Source: a virus
Direction: 5' to 3' (one strand)
DNA length: 31,753 nucleotides
Virus record (IMG/VR): IMGVR_UViG_3300031787_008915
Coordinates: 1 to 31,753 of that record
Part shown: piece by piece, positions 6,557 to 13,644 of the stretch
How the letters are laid out: every line of letters begins with the position of its first letter
Numbering within the stretch: the first letter of the stretch is position 1
Notes under the pieces: generated by a model
The model's database searches: none
Told to the model about the DNA's origin: nothing
Seen by the model: only the letters and a program-made list of their open reading frames with translations
Translations under genes and position numbers: made by a program

Positions 6557-9045
6557 CCGAATAATCCTTCTAGTGTTGCTTGTGGTTTAGCAGACCAACC
6601 GATACCTGTTAATATTGTATTCATAGGTTCTAGAAAAGATTTGTCAAACATTTTTTCATAATCAATAAACTTTAATAGGTCTAATTCAGGAGGTATAACA
6701 GTATTGAATGCTATACAATTTTCGCCGATAGTGTTTGGTTCTTTTAGATAAACAAACTTGATCTTATCGCCTTCTTTAATCAGCTCATATTTCTTTCTCA
6801 AGTCATTCTTGTTGATATAGAAATTATAGAGCAAGGCTCCTCTGACATGCATCGGAGTAGCCTGTTTATATATATTGTTTCTGTCAGTATATTTTTCTAC
6901 TCCATTCACACCTCTAGGAAATGAAATATCTTCTGCCTTCATTTTTCTAAATTCTGTTTCAAAACCCAAGATATAAGATTGCAGTGTATTCTCATCTGAA
7001 GTAAGAACTAATTTAACAGCTTTGCGAAGAGCTTCTCGAATAGGTTCAGGAGTAGATGATCTAACAATCTCCAATCCCATAACCTTTAGCTTAGGCTCTT
7101 TATATGTAATGCCTTCATTATTATAAACATTCAAGGCATATCGTTTCTTAGCTACCCACACACCTGTCTCTGCAATTGCTTCTCGTTTAAATACAATTTT
7201 ATTCTGAAAGGCGTTGGTGTAATCAGATATCTCACCGCATACCTTATTCAACACCTCTTGAATTTTAGACTCACAAATTTTATCTAAGATATCTACAATC
7301 TTTTCTGGTTCTTTGCCTTTGTAGAATTTTTCTACAAGTGGATCTAAAGTAACATAACAAGAATCTGTATCCGAATAGAATGAATACTCGAAATCTTTGG
7401 TGCCACAAATTTTATTCAAATAATCATTTAGTGCTTTGCCGACCTTTTGAATAATATACTGACCCGATAGGGTAATGCCTTCTGCTACTCGGTCATCATA
7501 AAATCTAAAAAACTCATTGGCCATCGCACCGAATAAAGAATTCATCTGAATCTTACGAGCCATCTGAAAATTATTATACTTAGAAATTTCTTTTAACCAA
7601 ATTTTATCTTTTGATTCTTCATACTTGGCTTGTGCAACCAACATCAATTTTTTATACTGTTTTCGGTCATCGAATAACTTCTGAACAATCTCAGGAAATA
7701 TGCCTTGCTTGTCTGTAGTATAGCATACACCATTAGCCGCCATACAAAATTTACTTTCAACTAGATCAGATGTATCCACTGTGCCTTCAAGTAGTTCCGA
7801 TACTTTAATGTCTCGATATTTACTTTCTGTTGCCATTGTTTCTGGCGACATATTATACTGCATAATGATTGAAGGATACAAACTAGTTGCATCAAAAGAA
7901 ACAACCCATTTATATTTGCCTGGTCTAGGAGTTTGTACATATGCACCTGCAATAGATCTACCTTGCTTGCGTTCGTTCTGATGAACAATAATATTTTTCT
8001 TAAGAAGTTGATTGTAAAGAATACAGTCCCAAGTTCTTACTGCTGAGAAAATATCTACATAATTACATTTCGCATCATATGCCATTGTAAGAATCAACTC
8101 AATGAGTTTCATCTTTTCTTCTAGCTCGTCAACCAGTTCACAGTCGATTACGTTATATCGAACAAACTTTTGCCAATCGCCTTTCCAGAATTCATTGAAA
8201 GAAACAAACTCATCATAGTTTAATTTTTCTTTACCGAGTTCTACCTTGGCAATGTGATCTAATTTATATGACTCCTGATTGCCATAAGTAAACTTCTTAT
8301 ACAGATCAAGATAATCTAGAATAGCAATACCTAGAATTGAAAATGCAATAGACTCTTTCTGAAATCTTGTGATGCTCTTTTCCTCAACCACTTTCCAAGG
8401 CGAAAGTTTCTTCAAGGCATCATCACCTAACATTTTAGTAATACGATTACATAGATAAGGGATATCGAAAAACTCTACGTTCCAACCTGTGATAATATGC
8501 GGGTGATCCTCAGCAACATATTCTAAGAACTGAGATAATAGATCTACTTCATCCTTACAATGAACATAAGTATGTTTGTCATTTACTTTTTCACAAGGAT
8601 ATAGACCAAACGATACTATTTGCTTAGACACATAATCTTGTGTCGTAATAAGTAACACTTTTTCCTGAGGATTGCCCACATCAGGAAAACCATTCTCTGC
8701 GGATGTTTCAATATCAAGTGTCCATATTTTCAACTGAGACATATCAAATTCAACATCATCTTTAAAAGTGGATGAGATATACTGATAGGCATAATTCGTA
8801 TTTCCGTAGATCTCAAAACCCTCTACATCTTTATATAATTTCACATATTCTTTGGCGTCGTTAATGCTATCAAATTTAACCTCAGCAAGCGGTTTTCCAA
8901 ACAACGATTTGGCCGTTGCTTTATCTTTGTTCGGTACATATAAAGACGGTTTAAATGCTACTCGATCCTGTACTTTGTGTCCATTATTGACACCCCTGAC
9001 CAAAATATTATTACCATACTGATTAACGCTCGTATAAAACTTCAT
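6553..9045 (-). CDS. 43: DNA polymerase (T4 gp43-like, family B)
   Basis: An 830-residue family B polymerase with 3'-5' exonuclease (T4 gp43 is about 900). Exo I is LDIETS with Asp111 and Glu113, Exo II is ITGWNVEFFD around Asn189, and Exo III is YNVID (Tyr297, Asp301). Polymerase motif A is SFDATSLYPSI (Asp385), motif B has Lys498 to NSLFGA, and motif C is YSDTDS (Asp559, Asp561). The C-terminus (QATLEGLFG) is a short hydrophobic tail of the type that binds the sliding clamp. It starts at an ATG with AAGGG. The leader from its sigma70-type promoter is only about 26 nt, too short for an extensive T4-like operator hairpin. RegA (encoded at 12496-12930) may still control it. Confidence 0.97.
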   Translation of the reverse strand: MKFYTSVNQYGNNILVRGVNNGHKVQDRVAFKPSLYVPNKDKATAKSLFGKPLAEVKFDSINDAKEYVKLYKDVEGFEIYGNTNYAYQYISSTFKDDVEFDMSQLKIWTLDIETSAENGFPDVGNPQEKVLLITTQDYVSKQIVSFGLYPCEKVNDKHTYVHCKDEVDLLSQFLEYVAEDHPHIITGWNVEFFDIPYLCNRITKMLGDDALKKLSPWKVVEEKSITRFQKESIAFSILGIAILDYLDLYKKFTYGNQESYKLDHIAKVELGKEKLNYDEFVSFNEFWKGDWQKFVRYNVIDCELVDELEEKMKLIELILTMAYDAKCNYVDIFSAVRTWDCILYNQLLKKNIIVHQNERKQGRSIAGAYVQTPRPGKYKWVVSFDATSLYPSIIMQYNMSPETMATESKYRDIKVSELLEGTVDTSDLVESKFCMAANGVCYTTDKQGIFPEIVQKLFDDRKQYKKLMLVAQAKYEESKDKIWLKEISKYNNFQMARKIQMNSLFGAMANEFFRFYDDRVAEGITLSGQYIIQKVGKALNDYLNKICGTKDFEYSFYSDTDSCYVTLDPLVEKFYKGKEPEKIVDILDKICESKIQEVLNKVCGEISDYTNAFQNKIVFKREAIAETGVWVAKKRYALNVYNNEGITYKEPKLKVMGLEIVRSSTPEPIREALRKAVKLVLTSDENTLQSYILGFETEFRKMKAEDISFPRGVNGVEKYTDRNNIYKQATPMHVRGALLYNFYINKNDLRKKYELIKEGDKIKFVYLKEPNTIGENCIAFNTVIPPELDLLKFIDYEKMFDKSFLEPMNTILTGIGWSAKPQATLEGLFG

Positions 9046-9061
9046 TGGAAAACCCTTAGAC

Positions 9062-9069
9062 TATAAATA
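9062..9069 (+). promoter_or_regulatory. T4-type late promoter (TATAAATA) for the plus-strand block
   Basis: Exact TATAAATA on the plus strand, 56 bp upstream of the first plus-strand gene. It is the only late-type match oriented towards these genes. It lies between the gp43 start codon and the gp43 promoter, so late and early polymerases would compete for the same DNA. Confidence 0.7.
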
Positions 9070-9078
9070 TTAGTATAC

Positions 9079-9107
9079 ATTATATTATATAAACCAGTGG
9101 AAGTCAA
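9079..9107 (-). promoter_or_regulatory. Sigma70-type promoter of gp43
   Basis: Minus strand: -35 TTGACT (9107-9102), 17-bp spacer, -10 TATAAT (9084-9079). A second TATAAT (9089-9084) overlaps but would leave only 12 bp of spacer. It points towards gp43 and overlaps the 5' leader of the divergent late transcript. Confidence 0.85.
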
Positions 9108-9124
9108 TATAATAAGGAGAAAAA

Positions 9125-9667
9125 ATGGCTGAAACAAAACCTCTATCAAGAAGCGAGCGCGAAGCTCAAATAAAAGATAAAGCGGGATGGGTAATTACGG
9201 TACTTGCTGCACTTTTGGCAATTAATACATTAATGGGCGGCAGCAATAGTAGCAAAGTTTTAAATAATACTATAGAAGCAAATAATACTTGGGCATTTTA
9301 TCAAGCAAAATCAATCAAGCAAACATTGACAGAAATGAAATATGATGAAGCCGTTGCTTCAAATAAAACAAAGAGCGCAGAAAACTTAAAAGCAAAAATA
9401 GATCGTTATGAAAGCGATCCAGCCACTGGCGAAGGCAAAAAAGAGTTAATGGCCAAGGCTCGTAAATTGGAAGACGATAGATCGATTGCTAAATCTCGTA
9501 GTCCATGGTATACATATGCGGGTAGTCTTTTTCAAATAGCTATTGTCTTGTTAACAGCAAGTATATTAGCCGTTAATACAAGATTATATTGGGCCAGTAT
9601 TGGCGTCGGAACAATTGCACTTTTATCTATGTCTCAAGCGATTTGGTTATTGGTACCTGCTATGTAA
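9125..9667 (+). CDS. DUF4337-like membrane protein (180 aa)
   Basis: Membrane protein resembling the DUF4337 family: an N-terminal transmembrane segment (residues ~20-38, AGWVITVLAALLAINTLMGG), the family-like stretch NNTWAFYQAKSIKQTL, a charged helical region (~65-120), and two C-terminal spans (~130-150 and ~155-176). The function of the family is unknown. It is the first gene of the only plus-strand block and follows a late promoter (9062-9069). The ribosome binding site is AAGGAG. Tandem stops TAA TAG separate it from the next gene, which is in the same frame. Confidence 0.8.
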   Translation: MAETKPLSRSEREAQIKDKAGWVITVLAALLAINTLMGGSNSSKVLNNTIEANNTWAFYQAKSIKQTLTEMKYDEAVASNKTKSAENLKAKIDRYESDPATGEGKKELMAKARKLEDDRSIAKSRSPWYTYAGSLFQIAIVLLTASILAVNTRLYWASIGVGTIALLSMSQAIWLLVPAM

Positions 9668-9670
9668 TAG

Positions 9671-10501
9671 ATGGATCCGTTTACCCTATTTGCTTTAGCC
9701 AACGGGGCAGTTGCTGCAGTTAAAAAGGGATGTCAATTATATAAAGATATCAAAAGTGCTACGGGCGATGTAAAAGCCGTACTCAAAGATCTCGATGATC
9801 AATTCAACAAAAAACATCCCCCAGATAAACCTGCCTCCGCCGCGGCTATTAAGCAATATAATGAAGAAAAAACTCGTGTCAAAGAGTTAAACAAACGTAG
9901 TGAAGAAACAACTAATCTTTATGCTGAGATTGGGGACTATCTTGGACAATACTACGACAACTATTTCAAATGCTTAGCAGTTCTAGAAGAAGAAGAAAAG
10001 CGAAGCAAAACTGAAGTCTACACTGGAGATGCCAGCTTAGCTAAACGAGCTCTGCAACGTGTTCTAATGAAAAAACAATTAGAACAAATGGGAACAGAAC
10101 TTCGTGAACTAATGATATATCAAAGCCCCAAAGAACTGGGGGCACTGTTTACTGACGTTGAAGAAATGACAAAAGAACTAGGTAAACAACAAAAAGTTCT
10201 TATTGCTAAACAAATGCAAGATGCAGCTAAAAAAGCTAAACAAAAAGCTGAACGCGCAGAAAAATATAAATTTGAAATTGGACTCATAATAGGATTTATT
10301 ATACTGTGCATAGTCATGGGAATTTTTTGGACATGGTTATATCATGATGCTAGAAAAAGACATCCCGAACTTTGGGAAGGCACATATCGAAATGAATTAG
10401 AAAAACATAAACGATATGAAGTCAATAAAATAAAAGATGCAATTAAATTATTAGACGAGCAGAATTACGAGAACAATAAAAAACTAATAACAGACGAATA
10501 A
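9671..10501 (+). CDS. Coiled-coil membrane-anchored protein (276 aa), function unknown
   Basis: Starts MDPFTLFALANGAVAAVKKG, an N-terminal pattern I recall from uncharacterised proteins of marine T4-like phages. A long charged helical section follows (~30-200), with likely coiled coil around 150-200 (KQLEQMGTELRELM, AKKAKQKAERAEK). One strong transmembrane helix lies at ~203-225 (IGLIIGFIILCIVMGIFWTWL), and the basic/acidic tail is also helical. Topology is probably N-in with a long soluble domain. No enzymatic motif. It begins immediately after the DUF4337-like gene and overlaps the next gene (TAATG), so it is translationally coupled. A role in lysis, envelope remodelling or virion structure is possible but unproven. 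Confidence 0.75.
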   Translation: MDPFTLFALANGAVAAVKKGCQLYKDIKSATGDVKAVLKDLDDQFNKKHPPDKPASAAAIKQYNEEKTRVKELNKRSEETTNLYAEIGDYLGQYYDNYFKCLAVLEEEEKRSKTEVYTGDASLAKRALQRVLMKKQLEQMGTELRELMIYQSPKELGALFTDVEEMTKELGKQQKVLIAKQMQDAAKKAKQKAERAEKYKFEIGLIIGFIILCIVMGIFWTWLYHDARKRHPELWEGTYRNELEKHKRYEVNKIKDAIKLLDEQNYENNKKLITDE

Positions 10502-10644
10502 TGAAAAACAAAAATAAATACACATTTTTGGAATGGGTATTTGAAAAAATTGGGCTTGCTAAATTTTTAATATATTTTTATTTTTTACTACTATTAATAT
10601 CCACAGGTGTACTAACATTTATATGGTGGTTAACCAAAAGATGA
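10501..10644 (+). CDS. Tiny membrane protein (47 aa)
   Basis: A 47-codon frame starting MKNKNKYTFLEWVFEKIG that overlaps the upstream stop as TAATG and ends as AGATGA, where the next ATG begins. The second half is a single transmembrane helix (FLIYFYFLLLLISTGVLTFI) followed by WWLTKR, giving a basic C-terminal end. The double coupling supports it as a true gene despite its size. Small one-span proteins between late genes can be holin or antiholin-like, but nothing here proves that. Confidence 0.6.
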   Translation: MKNKNKYTFLEWVFEKIGLAKFLIYFYFLLLLISTGVLTFIWWLTKR

Positions 10645-10919
10645 AATCAAGCACAGAAGCGGCATTGATAGTAACCGGCATACTTTCAACATTTATTATA
10701 GTACCAGCTTTAATTATTTTTTACTACGATTTGTTGTTGCTAATTACGGCTATCGGTCTTTTAGCGACATCTTTTATTTTAGTAATTTACTATTTCTATA
10801 TAGATATAAAAAAAGAAATAGAATTTAAAAAATATGAATTTGAGTTTGTAACTGAAAGGTTTAGAGGCGATCCAGAGAAACTTCGCTGGTATAAATTTTA
10901 TAGAGAATTTTTGGGATAA
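10641..10919 (+). CDS. Two-span membrane protein (92 aa)
   Basis: Starts MKSSTEAALIVTGIL at an ATG overlapping the previous stop (ATGA). An alternative start at 10623 adds six residues but lies inside the previous gene without a better ribosome binding site. Two adjacent transmembrane segments (~8-28 and ~31-53) are followed by a charged cytoplasmic-type tail with Lys/Glu/Phe-rich helix (IDIKKEIEFKKYEFEF). Function unknown. The small hairpin-topology membrane protein in a late unit is compatible with a class II holin, an inference only. Confidence 0.65.
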   Translation: MKSSTEAALIVTGILSTFIIVPALIIFYYDLLLLITAIGLLATSFILVIYYFYIDIKKEIEFKKYEFEFVTERFRGDPEKLRWYKFYREFLG

Positions 10920-10921
10920 GT

Positions 10922-11242
10922 ATGCTATCTAAAAAAGCAATTCTGACAATAACAACTGTGGTTGCTATTGCTGCTCCGTTGGTTCCCAAAACTGTCAATG
11001 TAAATATAACAGCAAAAGAAGGTACACAGATAACAGCAAAAGAAGGTACACGGGTAGAAAAATCCTATACTAGAGTCAGAACAATATGCGAATTATTTGA
11101 AAGTACTGTAGATAGTGGTCGCCAAGTCTGCAAGTATAAATGCAAAGATGGCGACAATGTGATTGTCTCAAAGGTTTATTATAATAGCGGTGCAGTGTGC
11201 ACCAAAACTATAGAAGAGACAGTTAAAAAGACTCAGCGCTGA
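10922..11242 (+). CDS. Exported or N-anchored small Cys-containing protein (106 aa)
   Basis: The N-terminus MLSKKAILTITTVVAIAAPLVP looks like a signal peptide or anchor. The mature part has an exact eight-residue duplication (ITAKEGTQ then ITAKEGTR), encoded by a 24-bp tandem repeat. Four cysteines in the C-terminal half (TICEL, QVCKYKCKDG, AVCTK) could form two disulfides, consistent with a periplasmic location. It is the last gene of the plus-strand block. Its stop codon lies in a 10-bp palindrome (11233-11242) shared with the stop of the convergent gene. Function unknown; a spanin-like or envelope role would fit the context but no lipobox is visible. Confidence 0.65.
   Translation: MLSKKAILTITTVVAIAAPLVPKTVNVNITAKEGTQITAKEGTRVEKSYTRVRTICELFESTVDSGRQVCKYKCKDGDNVIVSKVYYNSGAVCTKTIEETVKKTQR
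11006..11053 (+). repeat. 24-bp tandem duplication
   Basis: Two adjacent 24-bp units, 11006-11029 and 11030-11053, differ at one base (second last position). They are in frame and encode ITAKEGT twice. The near identity suggests a recent slippage event. Confidence 0.95.
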
Positions 11243-11538
11243 ATGCCGCCTGGGACAATTTGAATACCTGTACCAAAGATCATATTGTACTGGTTATAAA
11301 CATCTTCCTCTAACTCCGCAGTCCAAACAATAGCTTTCTTAAAGATCTCAATTTCGTGATCTTTAGTATATCCTGCGTATGGAATCAACGCCATTGAATG
11401 ATTATCGGGCGTAGACTTAGAAGCGACCAACATAACTGCACAGGGTTTTCTAACCTGAATTTTTTCGTTAGCTGCTTCTGAACTAATATCACCAATCACT
11501 TCCTCGCCTGTAACGAGTTTAATTACTCTAATTGCCAT
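11233..11538 (-). CDS. Sm-like (LSm-like) small protein (101 aa)
   Basis: Starts MAIRVIKLVTGEEVIGDI, which resembles the first strands of an Sm/LSm fold (strand, turn with Gly-Glu, strand). The rest is also beta-like (IQVRKPCAVMLVAS, HSMALIPYAGY) and ends IVPGGIQR. Similar short proteins occur in many T4-like phages and have no settled function; an RNA-binding role is inference from fold-like pattern. The ribosome binding site is AGGAT. It converges with the plus-strand block and shares a 10-bp palindrome at its stop codon. Confidence 0.6.
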   Translation of the reverse strand: MAIRVIKLVTGEEVIGDISSEAANEKIQVRKPCAVMLVASKSTPDNHSMALIPYAGYTKDHEIEIFKKAIVWTAELEEDVYNQYNMIFGTGIQIVPGGIQR

Positions 11539-11549
11539 TTTATATCCTA

Positions 11550-11825
11550 TTATTTGTTGTTGTAGGTGTATGCATCCCAGCCAGCCTTAAACCAATCGAT
11601 GCCAAAAGGATTGAGCATTTTTTCAACCTTTACTTCCATCAATGCTTTAGTAGACTCGGAAACAACATTTAGGTTTGTTTCCATAGCTGTATGTAAGAAA
11701 TCACTTTGTGTAGTAACATAGTCTGTCCAAGATTTTTTCAAGACTGGATTAGTTATGTACTTATTAATGAATTGTTTCTTGCCGTTTTGTATTGTATCTA
11801 TAGTTAGATTAATTGGATCTAGCAT
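11550..11825 (-). CDS. Hypothetical helical protein (91 aa)
   Basis: Unrecognised; mostly helical with regular amphipathic spacing (IQNGKKQFINKYITNPVLKK, FLHTAMETNLNVVSESTKAL), and a Trp/Tyr-rich end (FGIDWFKAGWDAYTYNNK). The pattern weakly resembles phasin-like helical bundles, but this is not enough for a family call. The ribosome binding site is AGGAAG. A CUUCGG hairpin separates it from Hsp20 upstream. Confidence 0.6.
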   Translation of the reverse strand: MLDPINLTIDTIQNGKKQFINKYITNPVLKKSWTDYVTTQSDFLHTAMETNLNVVSESTKALMEVKVEKMLNPFGIDWFKAGWDAYTYNNK

Positions 11826-11841
11826 TTTGCTTCCTAGTTAA

Positions 11842-11859
11842 ATGGGGCCGAAGCCCCAT
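11842..11859 (-). other. CUUCGG tetraloop hairpin between hsp20 and the 91-aa gene
   Basis: On the minus strand ATGGGGC-TTCG-GCCCCAT forms a 7-bp stem with the extra-stable cUUCGg loop, followed by only TTT-like bases. Such hairpins are known between T4 genes as mRNA stabilisers or weak terminators. It lies just after the hsp20 stop. Confidence 0.8.
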
Positions 11860-11863
11860 GGAT

Positions 11864-12385
11864 TTAGACTTGTCTGTCTTCTACAGGATCTTCTGTTAGA
11901 AGTTGTTGCTTACCTTTTTTGGCAGCTTTGCTTTCACCGACATCTTTAACCTCAATTTTCTTAGGTTTTTTATGTTCGGGGATAATGCGCTCTAGAAAAA
12001 TCTTTAACATACCATTTAACATAGCAGCATCTTTAACTTCAATTTGATCATCCAATGCGAATGTTCTAATGAAGTTTCTTCCTGCGATACCTTTGAACAG
12101 GAAGTTTTCATCTTCTTCTTGGCTTTGAGTGTTGCCCTTGATTAGCATTTTGCCATCTGCAAGCTCAATCTCAATATCCTGTTTAGCAAAACCAGCAACA
12201 GCTAATTCAATAACATAAGTGTTATCGCCTGTTTTTCTGATGTTGTATGGAGGATAGTTGGGAATGTTTTTTGTTAGATCATCATGCATCTTTGCAATGC
12301 GATTGAATTGATCGTCAAAACCAACAAAGAATTTATCGAAGTCTTGTGGTTTAAAACCGGGACCAAAAATTGACAAATGTGTCAT
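11864..12385 (-). CDS. Small heat shock protein (Hsp20/IbpA-like)
   Basis: A 173-residue protein. The N-terminus (GPGFKPQDFDKFFVGFDDQF) and YPPYNIRK match the IbpA/B type. An alpha-crystallin domain follows (~45-145) with ELAVAGFAKQDIEIE, GIAGRNFIRTFALDD and the conserved N-G-x-L turn in LNGMLKIFLE. The tail holds a short I-x-I/V-like motif (KKIEV) and is charged. It is an ATP-independent holdase that keeps unfolding proteins soluble; phage copies may assist virion or replication protein folding. The ribosome binding site is AAGGAG. It follows a 110-bp gap after RegA. Confidence 0.93.
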   Translation of the reverse strand: MTHLSIFGPGFKPQDFDKFFVGFDDQFNRIAKMHDDLTKNIPNYPPYNIRKTGDNTYVIELAVAGFAKQDIEIELADGKMLIKGNTQSQEEDENFLFKGIAGRNFIRTFALDDQIEVKDAAMLNGMLKIFLERIIPEHKKPKKIEVKDVGESKAAKKGKQQLLTEDPVEDRQV

Positions 12386-12445
12386 AGTGTTCTCCTTAAA
12401 ATAAGCGAGTTAAAATAAAATACTACCCTTGCGGCGTAGCGTAAA

Positions 12446-12469
12446 TGACGGTTTTATTGGGATCCGTCA
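12446..12469 (-). other. Possible stem-loop in the regA-hsp20 intergenic gap
   Basis: TGACGG and CCGTCA form a 6-bp stem with a 12-base loop in a 110-bp gap. On the minus strand only three T residues follow, so it is a weak terminator at best. A TTGACG resembling a -35 box is also present, but no good -10 box stands 16-18 bp from it. I see no other signal in this gap. Confidence 0.35.
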
Positions 12470-12495
12470 ACCCTCATCCCATCCCTAGGATATAA

Positions 12496-12930
12496 TTATT
12501 TAGTGCTAGTGTTTAATTTTTTCTTACCAATGTTATACTTTGTTTCTAAATTCCATTCATCTTTCTCTTTATGAGAGATGACTTTAATTTGAGACAAAGG
12601 AGCATAGTCTATATAATTGTTAGCATTGTTAATTGTAATCAAACCCCAATCCACTAGTAATTTTGCGATTGTGTTTCTACGTTGTAAATCGTTATCTGAT
12701 AGGTCAGCAGTTTTTCCATCTAAAGCAAAAAGCTCTTTAAAATGCACAATAAAATATCTACCTTGTTTGTGTAGAATATGGCATGATTGATATAGGGTTT
12801 TGTCCTTTCTAGAAGCGACACCTATACGTGTTAGAGTTTCTCTTACTTTTAAAAAATCATCTGGTTCAGACAGCACTACTTCCAGAGGATTATACCCCGG
12901 GAAGTTGATATTGATAATGTCAGTACTCAT
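12496..12930 (-). CDS. regA: RegA translational repressor of early genes
   Basis: Homolog of T4 RegA, an RNA-binding protein that blocks translation initiation of many early mRNAs. Recognisable segments are VVLSEPDDFLKVRETLTRIG, KTLYQSCHILHKQGRYFIVH and LLVDWGLI, then KDEWNLETKYNIGKK near the C-terminus. I chose the ATG at 12930 (144 residues) instead of a GTG at 12939, because it has GGTGGTAAG upstream and the earlier start adds only Val-Arg. It overlaps the gp62 stop by 11 bp, as expected for the T4 order 45-44-62-regA, although other small genes are inserted here. Confidence 0.93.
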   Translation of the reverse strand: MSTDIININFPGYNPLEVVLSEPDDFLKVRETLTRIGVASRKDKTLYQSCHILHKQGRYFIVHFKELFALDGKTADLSDNDLQRRNTIAKLLVDWGLITINNANNYIDYAPLSQIKVISHKEKDEWNLETKYNIGKKKLNTSTK

Positions 12931-13363
12931 TCTTACCACCTTTTGTTATTCTTCTTTTCATGTCGTCAATAATCGCATCGTTTAGAAGTGGGAGTACTTG
13001 TTTGGCTTTTTCTGTGCTATAGCCATAGTATTCTTTTATTACTTCCAAATCATCGATTTTCTCAACCTTGATCCATTTATTGAATCTTTTCTTTGGTCTA
13101 ACTATATTTATTAAAAAATGAAATTGAAGAATTTTATCCAAATGTGGACGAGAATTCATTTCGTTTGCGGGGATAACTGTGTCGGGTCCATAGGATAAGC
13201 CCTTGTTAATGATGTAGGGATTATACTGTTTCTCCGACCATTCATCGACTATTAGATTTTCTTTGCTGTGATGGATAGCATTGATAAAATCAAACGGTGT
13301 TATTGCTGGCGCTTTATAAGGTTCAGCAACAGGCTTTATTACTGGTTCTCCAAATAAACTCAT
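12920..13363 (-). CDS. 62: Clamp loader small subunit (T4 gp62-like)
   Basis: A 147-residue protein (T4 gp62 is 187). Its position directly after gp44 and before RegA, and the segments PFDFINAIHHSKENLIVDEW, NPYIINKGLSYGPDT and FNKWIKVEKIDDLEVIKEYY, fit the gp62 family. With gp44 it forms the 4:1 loader that opens gp45 and places it on primer-template DNA. Its C-terminal part is shorter than in T4. The ATG overlaps the upstream stop as ATGA and has AGGATG in front. The family is divergent, so the assignment rests on motifs plus order. Confidence 0.87.
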   Translation of the reverse strand: MSLFGEPVIKPVAEPYKAPAITPFDFINAIHHSKENLIVDEWSEKQYNPYIINKGLSYGPDTVIPANEMNSRPHLDKILQFHFLINIVRPKKRFNKWIKVEKIDDLEVIKEYYGYSTEKAKQVLPLLNDAIIDDMKRRITKGGKNEY

Positions 13364-13644
13364 AGCATCCTCACTAACCCGATAGTATCAATAGTTGTTA
13401 GCAATAAGTAATTAGCCAGCATCCCAAAACTTTTCCTAGTCCAAGCAGCCCAAGCATACATAGCGCAACCAATAATCCATATAGGATAGAGAACAAGAAG
13501 GGGTGGATGTGGTACCGTGGAAGCCATCGTAATGCTACACCCGATAGATATAGCCCAAGCAAGCAACTCAATAAAAAAGCGAAAGCGATTAGAATTCCAA
13601 TCATTACGAATCCATTCAAATGTAGGTCTAAATAAATCTATCAT
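13360..13644 (-). CDS. Three-span membrane protein inserted between gp44 and gp62 (94 aa)
   Basis: Unrecognised integral membrane protein with likely helices at ~23-42, ~48-67 and ~73-93, rich in Trp, Ala and Ile (IELLAWAISIGCS, IWIIGCAMYAWAAWTR). A basic/aromatic N-terminus (RNDWNSNRFRFF) suggests N-in topology. It is coupled on both sides by ATGA overlaps: gp44 stop/start and its own stop with gp62. T4 has no gene here. It could anchor replication to the membrane or be a passenger; the sequence does not say. Confidence 0.75.
   Translation of the reverse strand: MIDLFRPTFEWIRNDWNSNRFRFFIELLAWAISIGCSITMASTVPHPPLLVLYPIWIIGCAMYAWAAWTRKSFGMLANYLLLTTIDTIGLVRML

Noticed and set aside
12446-12495. 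TTGACG as a -35 box for hsp20
   Set aside because: At 17 bp distance the -10 position reads CATTTA, a poor match; the stretch is better seen as part of a weak stem-loop.
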